A DNA stretch of 64,000 bases from contig NZ_AUDL01000011.1 of the NCBI RefSeq assembly GCF_000425445.1, positions 186,001 to 250,000 on the forward strand, in the 5' to 3' direction. This document shows positions 58,864 to 64,000 of this stretch, in pieces. The translations under genes and the position numbers were made by a program. The notes below the pieces were generated by a model. The model saw only the letters and a program-made list of their open reading frames with translations. It was not told where the DNA came from and did no database searches. The stretch's first letter is position 1, and every line of letters begins with the position of its first letter. Source of the stretch: Flavobacterium denitrificans DSM 15936 (GTDB taxonomy: Bacteria; Bacteroidota; Bacteroidia; Flavobacteriales; Flavobacteriaceae).

Positions 58864-58984
58864 ACCCAAGTGCGCGTTAGGGATAGAAGCGACATCCTTT
58901 TGTGACAAATGTTAGGCCTTGAATAACAATGATATTTTCTGGAACAAAAGATATAGTGGATAGCCCAGCCGAAGGCAACGCCCA
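58864..58984. repeat. Candidate structured intergenic element
   Basis: ACCCAAGTGCGCGTTAGGG, GATAGAAGCGACATCCTTTT, then AAAAGATATAGTGGATAGCCC and GCCGAAGGCAACGCCCA. It is GC-richer than its surroundings and contains short complementary pairs. I recall similar sequences as recurrent intergenic elements in Flavobacterium, but this is memory, not a search. It fills most of the 288-base spacer before the TauE/SafE gene's 3' end. Confidence 0.45.
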
Positions 58985-59138
58985 TAAAATACAAATCTGT
59001 CTATTCTACGAAAATGAATCTTTAGTTTCACCTTTGTCAAAGTTTTAAACTTTGACAAAGATTACTCTACAAGTGAACTAAATTGAAAATATTTAAAAAT
59101 CTACACAAATTTGCCGAATTTATGTGATGTTGAATGCT

Positions 59139-59924
59139 CTAGAATAAAACCTCTTTCGTAATAATATAAAATCCCATTACGAGCACAAACCATCCAAAGA
59201 GTGGTTTTAGTTTTGCTCCGTCGATTTTTTTAGAAAGCTGACTTCCAATTAACATTCCGATTAAGGCCATAGCAGAAACGCTTAATAAGAAAGTATAATT
59301 AATTGGTGTTCCAATGTATAAATCGCCTGCAAAACCTATTGAGGAATTTATGGTGATAATTAATAATGAAGTTCCAACGGCTTGTTTCATTGGCAATTTG
59401 GCAAAAAACAAAAGAGCAGGAATGATTAAAAATCCTCCGCCGGCACCTAGAAATCCAGTCACAATTCCGACCAAAAACCCAATGATGCTTAATTGAATAT
59501 AATTTGTTTCGGCATTTTTTATTTCGGGCTGCGGTTTCTGAATCATCGAAATGGCTGCTGTAATCATTAAAACCGAAAAGACAATCATAATTAAAAAATC
59601 TTTCGAAACCGAATAGGAAGCGATTGAAAATAGGGTAGAAGCAATTTGAGGAAAAATAACTTCGCGAATAATTAAAATGGAAATCACAGACGGAATCGCA
59701 AAATACAATGCCGATTTCAGTTTTAGATTTCCCATTTTATAATGACTGTAACTTCCGGAAAGGGCAGTCAAACCAACAATAAATAAAGAATAAGAAGTGG
59801 CTTGCTCCGGATTTACCTTAAATAAATACACCAAAATAGGAATCGTCAAAATAGAACCGCCGCCACCAATAAGCCCTAGCGAAATTCCGATAATGATTGA
59901 AGCAAAATAGCCTAAATATTCCAT
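59139..59924 (-). CDS. TauE/SafE-family sulfite exporter-like membrane protein
   Basis: 261 residues with about seven to eight membrane helices. GYFASIIIGISLGLIGGGGSIL, VNPEQATSYSLFIVGLTALSG and GFLVGIVTGFLGAGGGFLIIP are the two internal repeats of the family. Exports sulfite or a related anion. About 290 bases from the Crp/Fnr gene on the same strand; the sulfur module at 51.7-54.4 kb is 5 kb away. Confidence 0.92.
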   Translation of the reverse strand: MEYLGYFASIIIGISLGLIGGGGSILTIPILVYLFKVNPEQATSYSLFIVGLTALSGSYSHYKMGNLKLKSALYFAIPSVISILIIREVIFPQIASTLFSIASYSVSKDFLIMIVFSVLMITAAISMIQKPQPEIKNAETNYIQLSIIGFLVGIVTGFLGAGGGFLIIPALLFFAKLPMKQAVGTSLLIITINSSIGFAGDLYIGTPINYTFLLSVSAMALIGMLIGSQLSKKIDGAKLKPLFGWFVLVMGFYIITKEVLF

Positions 59925-60001
59925 TGCATTTATTTTGATGCAAAGGTGCTTCGTAAATTAGAAATCTACAGTAACATTTATCACAGAAGGATTTTTTTGT
60001 T

Positions 60002-60209
60002 TTGCCACGGATTATATTGATTAGAATGATTTTTTTTTTGTGTGCTGATTTTTATTGTCCACGGATTTTACAGATGGAACAGGTTGCCACAGATTAATTA
60101 CTAAAAGTGTGTCAGGCTGAGCGAAGTCGAAGCCCACAAAGTATTTCGACTTCGCTCAATGTGACAAAAAAATCTGTGAAAATCTGTTTAATCAGTATAA
60201 TCTGTGGCC
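60002..60209. repeat. Nested repeat cluster between TauE/SafE and Crp/Fnr genes
   Basis: Outer units CCACGGATT and CCACAGATTAATT face AATCTGTGAAAATCTG and ATAATCTGTGGCC. Inside, GTCAGGCTGAGCGAAGTCG (from 60111) is mirrored by TTCGACTTCGCTCAATGTGA (from 60145), a REP-type palindrome. No gene in this spacer. Confidence 0.7.
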
Positions 60210-60213
60210 AATA

Positions 60214-60840
60214 TCACTTCAATAACTCAATCTGGTTTCGGTTGAGTTTTACCAAACCACGTTGCTCCATTTTTTTTAATAATCGGGAAACAACTTCTCT
60301 AGATGTATTTAATTCGGTTGCAATTTCTTGATGCGAAAGTTTGACTTCAGAACAACCGCAAGCATCAGAATGTCTTTTCAAATAAAACTCCAAACGCTCA
60401 TCCATAGAACGGAAAGCGATATTATCAACCACTTCCAGAACTTCTTCAAAACGGCTTCTGTAAGTTTCTATAACAAATTCGTACCAGGAACGGTGTTCCA
60501 TCATCCATTTATCCATTAGTTGCAACGGAATCATCATGACCGTTACATCTTCGACAACTTTTGCCATGATTTGACTTTTTTCGCTTTTGGCAGTACAAAT
60601 CATCGAAATGGCGCAAGCTTGTCCCGGCTGTAAATAATACATTAAAAACTCACCACCATCTTCGCCTTCGCGGTAAATTTTGATTTTTCCCTTTAGGATC
60701 AAAACCGTGTTTTTGATGTATTGTCCGGTACGCATTAAAATGGTTCCGGCTTCAAAACTTTGTTGGCTTCCGTTGTCTTCAATCGTAGCAATGAGTTCGT
60801 TTGAAAAATTTGGAAAAATGGTTTTTAATGGATTTTGCAT
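60214..60840 (-). CDS. Crp/Fnr-family transcriptional regulator
   Basis: 208 residues. N-terminal cyclic-nucleotide-binding-type barrel (GTILMRTGQYIKNTVLILKG, GEFLMYYLQPGQACAISM) and C-terminal winged helix-turn-helix (SHQEIATELNTSREVVSRLL). No N-terminal Cys cluster for an iron-sulfur centre, so not a classical FNR; two Cys in SDACGCSE and others in CAISMICT could sense oxidants, which is inference. It probably controls nearby sulfur or respiratory genes. Confidence 0.92.
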   Translation of the reverse strand: MQNPLKTIFPNFSNELIATIEDNGSQQSFEAGTILMRTGQYIKNTVLILKGKIKIYREGEDGGEFLMYYLQPGQACAISMICTAKSEKSQIMAKVVEDVTVMMIPLQLMDKWMMEHRSWYEFVIETYRSRFEEVLEVVDNIAFRSMDERLEFYLKRHSDACGCSEVKLSHQEIATELNTSREVVSRLLKKMEQRGLVKLNRNQIELLK

Positions 60841-60862
60841 TTTTTATAAATATTTTGTCGCA

Positions 60863-60903
60863 TCGAGCGGAGTCGAGAACCTCAACATCTCGACTCCACT
60901 CGA
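60863..60903. repeat. TCGAGCGGAGTCGAGA palindrome
   Basis: TCGAGCGGAGTCGAGA (60863-60878) faces TCTCGACTCCACTCGA (60888-60903) with one mismatch. REP-like, upstream of the Crp/Fnr gene. The remaining bases to the rhodanese gene at 61215 show no gene. Confidence 0.65.
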
Positions 60904-61214
60904 ACTGGCAGATGCAATTTTGATATCTTTATTTTATCAAAATCGAATTGAAAATTATAATTTTTTACAAAGATAATAGATTCATGTAGTATAAATTATC
61001 AGGAATTGGTATTTAAGTTGTATTTTATGCAAATGAATAAATCCTAATTTTCTATCGATTTTGTAGAGTGAATTTTTAAAAATAGTAACTAAATTTGTAA
61101 TTCACTGATTATAATCCTTTCTCTAAAACGTTTTCTGAGAATAATAATCGAAATCGCATTTGGTACGTTTTTTATAAATAGAAACGTCGTAATTTTACAA
61201 AAACACATAATACT

Positions 61215-61526
61215 ATGAATTTATCACAAGAAGATTGGGTTGCTCAGTTAAACGCTGACGAAAATGCAGTTATACTTGATGTAAGAACTGAGGACGAATT
61301 TAATGATGGCTATATTGAAAATGCTTTAAACATTGATATCAATAAAGGCCAGGCTTTTATTTATGAAATTGAAGAATTAGATAAAAACAAAAATTATTAT
61401 GTGTACTGCCGTTCTGGTGCCAGAAGTGCCAAAGCATGTCAGATAATGAACGAATTAGGAATTGAAAACGCCTATAATCTACTTGGTGGTATACTGGACT
61501 GGGAAGGTGATACCGTTCAACCATAA
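61215..61526 (+). CDS. Single-domain rhodanese-like protein
   Basis: 103 residues. One rhodanese domain: VILDVRTEDEFNDGYIENAL and the active loop VYCRSGARS with Cys65. It could carry sulfane sulfur as a persulfide. No signal peptide, so cytoplasmic. It stands between the divergent Crp/Fnr gene and gapN; a terminator follows it. Confidence 0.92.
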   Translation: MNLSQEDWVAQLNADENAVILDVRTEDEFNDGYIENALNIDINKGQAFIYEIEELDKNKNYYVYCRSGARSAKACQIMNELGIENAYNLLGGILDWEGDTVQP

Positions 61527-61532
61527 AATAGA

Positions 61533-61560
61533 AGAAGAGGCGCGAAAAGCCTCTTTTTTC
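61533..61560 (+). terminator. Terminator after the rhodanese gene
   Basis: AAGAGGC (61535-61541) and GCCTCTT (61549-61555), with a 7-base loop and T-run. Confidence 0.8.
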
Positions 61561-61602
61561 GTTTAAAATGCTATTAATAACCAAACTATAAATTACCAGA
61601 TC

Positions 61603-63183
61603 ATGAGTTTAATACCAGAAGAATATCAGATCAAAAGTCTGATAAATCAAGATACCTATCTTGTAAATGGAGAACTGAAACAATGGACAGGACAAACTAC
61701 ACCTGTGTTTTCTACTATTTCCTCTACAGAAAAATATACGCCGACTTTATTAGGATCAATTCCGTTTATGGCAGAAAAGGAAGCAGCCGAAGTTGTTGAA
61801 GCTGCAAATGCGGCTTATGACAAAGGACAAGGTTTATGGCCAACAATGAAAGTGGCTGACCGTATTAAATGCATGGAGAATTTCGTTAAACAAATGAAAG
61901 AAACTCGTGAGGAAGTGGTCAAACTTTTAATGTGGGAAATTGGCAAAAACCTTGGCGACTCTCAAAAAGAGTTCGACAGAACGGTTGAATATATTTACGA
62001 TACCATTGCCAGCTACAAAGAGTTAAACGGGCGCAGTGCACATTTTGAGAAAGTACAAGGCGTAAATGCCATGATTCGTCGCGGGCCTTTGGGAGTTGTT
62101 TTATGTCTTGGACCGTATAACTATCCGTTAAACGAAACTTTTTCATTATTGATTCCGGCTTTAATTATGGGTAATGCTGTAATCTTTAAACCAGCAAAAC
62201 ATGGTGTTTTATGTATTTCGCCATTGTTGGAAGCTTTTAGAAGCAGTTTTCCAAAAGGCGTAATCAATATCGTTTACGGACGCGGAAGAGAAGTTGCTTC
62301 CCCAATTATGAAATCAGGGAAAATTGATGTTTTGGCATTAATCGGGAACAGCAAATCGGCGATTGCTTTGCAGGATCAGCATCCAAATAAAAACAGACTT
62401 CGTTTGATTTTAGGTTTAGAGGCAAAAAATCCGGCAATTATTCTTCCTGATGCCGATTTAGATTTGGCTATTCAAGAATGTATTACAGGATCATTATCTT
62501 TCAATGGCCAACGTTGTACAGCTTTAAAAGTATTGTACGTTCACGAATCAATCAGAGAAGAATTCAACAAACGTTTCGCTGAAAAAGTAGATGCTTTAGG
62601 ATTTGGAAATCCTTGGGAAAAAGGAGTTTCTTTAACGCCGCTTCCAGAAACTGACAAGCCAGCTTATATTCAGGGATTAATTGATGATGCAAAACACAAA
62701 GGTGCAAGCATTATCAACGAAAAAGGAGGAAAACATACTGAAAACTTTATTTTTCCAGCTGTGTTATATCCAGTAAATAAAGAAATGAGAGTGTATCATG
62801 AAGAACAATTTGGTCCAGTAGTTCCAATTATTTCTTTCAAAGATATCAATGAACCGCTTGAAGATATGGCTGAATCAAATTATGGCCAGCAAGTGAGTTT
62901 GTTTGGAAAAGATATTAAAACTTTGGCACCGCTTATTGATGCTTTAGTAAATTTAGTTTGCAGAGTTAATTTAAACAGTTCATGTCAAAGAGGACCAGAC
63001 GCGTTCCCTTTTACAGGAAGAAAAGATTCTGCAGTTGGAACATTAAGTATTCCAGATGCTTTGCGTTCTTTTTCAATACGTACGTTTGTAGCTTCAAAAG
63101 ATATCGATTACAACAATGAAATTTTGCAGGAATTGCTAAACAGCAAAGAATCGAATTTCATTAATACCGATTATATTTTGTAG
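61603..63183 (+). CDS. gapN: NADP-dependent non-phosphorylating glyceraldehyde-3-phosphate dehydrogenase
   Basis: 526 residues of the aldehyde dehydrogenase superfamily: [12 protein letters not shown] (Asn173), FKPAKH (Lys197), [11 protein letters not shown] (general base Glu273) and [10 protein letters not shown] (catalytic Cys305). Length and sequence pattern point to the GapN group in flavobacteria, which oxidises glyceraldehyde 3-phosphate to 3-phosphoglycerate with NADP and bypasses ATP-yielding glycolysis. Another aldehyde substrate cannot be excluded. Single gene with a terminator after it. Confidence 0.88.
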   Translation: MSLIPEEYQIKSLINQDTYLVNGELKQWTGQTTPVFSTISSTEKYTPTLLGSIPFMAEKEAAEVVEAANAAYDKGQGLWPTMKVADRIKCMENFVKQMKETREEVVKLLMWEIGKNLGDSQKEFDRTVEYIYDTIASYKELNGRSAHFEKVQGVNAMIRRGPLGVVLCLGPYNYPLNETFSLLIPALIMGNAVIFKPAKHGVLCISPLLEAFRSSFPKGVINIVYGRGREVASPIMKSGKIDVLALIGNSKSAIALQDQHPNKNRLRLILGLEAKNPAIILPDADLDLAIQECITGSLSFNGQRCTALKVLYVHESIREEFNKRFAEKVDALGFGNPWEKGVSLTPLPETDKPAYIQGLIDDAKHKGASIINEKGGKHTENFIFPAVLYPVNKEMRVYHEEQFGPVVPIISFKDINEPLEDMAESNYGQQVSLFGKDIKTLAPLIDALVNLVCRVNLNSSCQRGPDAFPFTGRKDSAVGTLSIPDALRSFSIRTFVASKDIDYNNEILQELLNSKESNFINTDYIL

Positions 63184-63212
63184 CCATCAGAGTTATATAT
63201 TAATTGTAGGTC

Positions 63213-63250
63213 ACCGTCTTTTTCTTTTTGAAAGAGACGGTTTTTTTTTT
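63213..63250 (+). terminator. Terminator after gapN
   Basis: ACCGTCTTTTTC and GAAAGAGACGGT form a stem with one mismatch, followed by a long T-run. CAAAG-type and GTTTCAAG-type repeats continue to about 63356. Confidence 0.75.
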
Positions 63251-63257
63251 TTTTGAA

Positions 63258-63356
63258 AGGGACAAAGAGACAAAGATGCAAGGGACAAAGGTTTTAATTT
63301 TTTGCCTTCGCTTACCATGGCAAACCTGAAACCTGAAACCTGAAACTTGAAACTTT
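63258..63356. repeat. CAAAG and GAAACCTGAAAC repeat tracts
   Basis: Direct units GGGACAAAGAGACAAAG (63258 onward) and AACCTGAAACCTGAAAC (63324 onward), single-armed copies of the families at 19455-19700 and 39036-39105. Confidence 0.5.
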
Positions 63357-63443
63357 AAATTTTTATAACCCTATTGTAACAATAAGTTAAAAAAATCCAC
63401 TAATATTATAACGAAATAAAATCATCAAAATCTTAAAACATTT

Positions 63444-64000
63444 ATGAGAACAAAATCAATGCAATTTTTGCTAATTGCTTTGGCATTTTTTGCACAAAAT
63501 AGCTTTGCGCAGGAACTTTATATGCCTCGAAATATAAAAGATGCTTACGCAAAAGGAACACGTTCAATGGACGGAAAACCAGGAAAAAACTATTGGCAGA
63601 ATCACGGGAAATATACAATGGAAATTACTGTTGATGCCAAAACAAAAATAGTAAGCGGAACAGAAACTATTGAATACACAAACAACAGCAATGATACATT
63701 GAAAAACTTGCCTATTCGATTTGTAAATAATCTTCATAAACCATCTTCACCTCGAAGCGGCACTGTAAGTCAAGATTTTTTAAGTGACGGATTAACTATT
63801 ACTTCATTAAAAATTGGTGGCGAAGTCTATAAAGAAGACGGCAGAAAATGGGGAACTGTTGGAGTTGTAAGAATGAAAAAACCTATTCCGCCGCATTCTA
63901 AAGCAACAATTAATATTGACTGGAATTATCCTTTGTCTAAAGAAAGTGGGAGAGAAGGACAAATCGACGAAACTACTTTTTTTGTAGCCTACAGTTATCC
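63444..64000 (+). CDS. Exported M1-family metallopeptidase, 3'-truncated by the window edge
   Basis: The ORF opens at ATG 63444 and is still open at the window end, giving 185 residues. A signal peptide (QFLLIALAFFAQNSFAQ) is followed by the beta-sandwich N-terminal domain of M1 aminopeptidases: YWQNHGKYTMEITVDAKTK, SGTETIEYTNNSNDTLKNLP and RFVNNLHKP, with a later hydrophobic core WNYPLSKESGREGQ. The catalytic HExxH lies outside. In Bacteroidota such secreted enzymes are often anchored in the outer membrane. The call rests on the N-terminal domain only. Confidence 0.75.
   Translation, partial: MRTKSMQFLLIALAFFAQNSFAQELYMPRNIKDAYAKGTRSMDGKPGKNYWQNHGKYTMEITVDAKTKIVSGTETIEYTNNSNDTLKNLPIRFVNNLHKPSSPRSGTVSQDFLSDGLTITSLKIGGEVYKEDGRKWGTVGVVRMKKPIPPHSKATINIDWNYPLSKESGREGQIDETTFFVAYSY

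Noticed and set aside
1..64000. tRNA, rRNA, prophage or integron features
   Set aside because: No cloverleaf-like sequence, rRNA similarity, integrase or phage structural gene was recognised by eye; a tRNA search program would be decisive.

Overview
This window looks like chromosomal DNA of a Flavobacterium-type member of the Bacteroidota. The DNA is AT-rich, several genes have the Bacteroidota -7 promoter element (TAnnTTTG), classical Shine-Dalgarno sequences are mostly absent, and the gene families are typical flavobacterial ones: TonB-dependent receptors with a carboxypeptidase-like domain, LytS/LytTR systems, 2TM-domain proteins, GapN, and a short CydA with CydB. I see no rRNA, tRNA, CRISPR array, phage or intact insertion sequence. 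Genus-level assignment is inference.

Layout. 0-9 kb: a gene cut by the left edge, an SdiA-regulated-type lipoprotein, a very large lipoprotein joining a calcineurin-like phosphoesterase, a kinase-like middle region and an outer-membrane barrel, a divergent HD-domain protein fused to a Pycsar-effector-type (PycTM) membrane domain, and a GAF protein. 9-17 kb: an SDR/TetR pair sharing an operator, a nucleoid-associated protein, a four-helix-bundle protein, an HPP/ClC membrane pair, and a compact operon (DinB, YCII, sugar acetyltransferase, VOC). 17-25 kb: a TonB-dependent receptor, a periplasmic protein and a regulatory operon made of a LytS-like kinase with a C-terminal 2TM domain, six further 2TM proteins and a LytTR response regulator. 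25-34 kb: heme A synthase, CCA-adding enzyme, YaaA and a tetR-tolC-hlyD-emrB efflux operon.

34-44 kb holds a complete tryptophan operon in the order trpE, G, D, C, F, B, A. It is interrupted by two small lipoprotein genes, a GNAT gene, a gamma-glutamylcyclotransferase-like gene and a nitrilase-family gene, and its spacers are packed with palindromic repeats. Upstream of trpE is a short leader ORF with three consecutive Trp codons, a terminator and a possible antiterminator: a classical attenuator built on a Bacteroidota promoter. This is the best-resolved regulatory system in the window.

44-64 kb: a secreted beta-helix-like protein, a large MscS channel, YceI, a nitroreductase and its MarR-family neighbour, GlpD, a sulfur/persulfide module (two YeeE/YedE proteins, an MBL-rhodanese fusion; further along TauE/SafE, Crp/Fnr and a single rhodanese), an HD hydrolase, cytochrome bd oxidase, GapN, and the start of an M1-family peptidase cut by the right edge.

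The intergenic DNA is unusually rich in distinct palindromic repeat families. Several families occur two to five times within the window, so much of the apparently empty DNA is structured.
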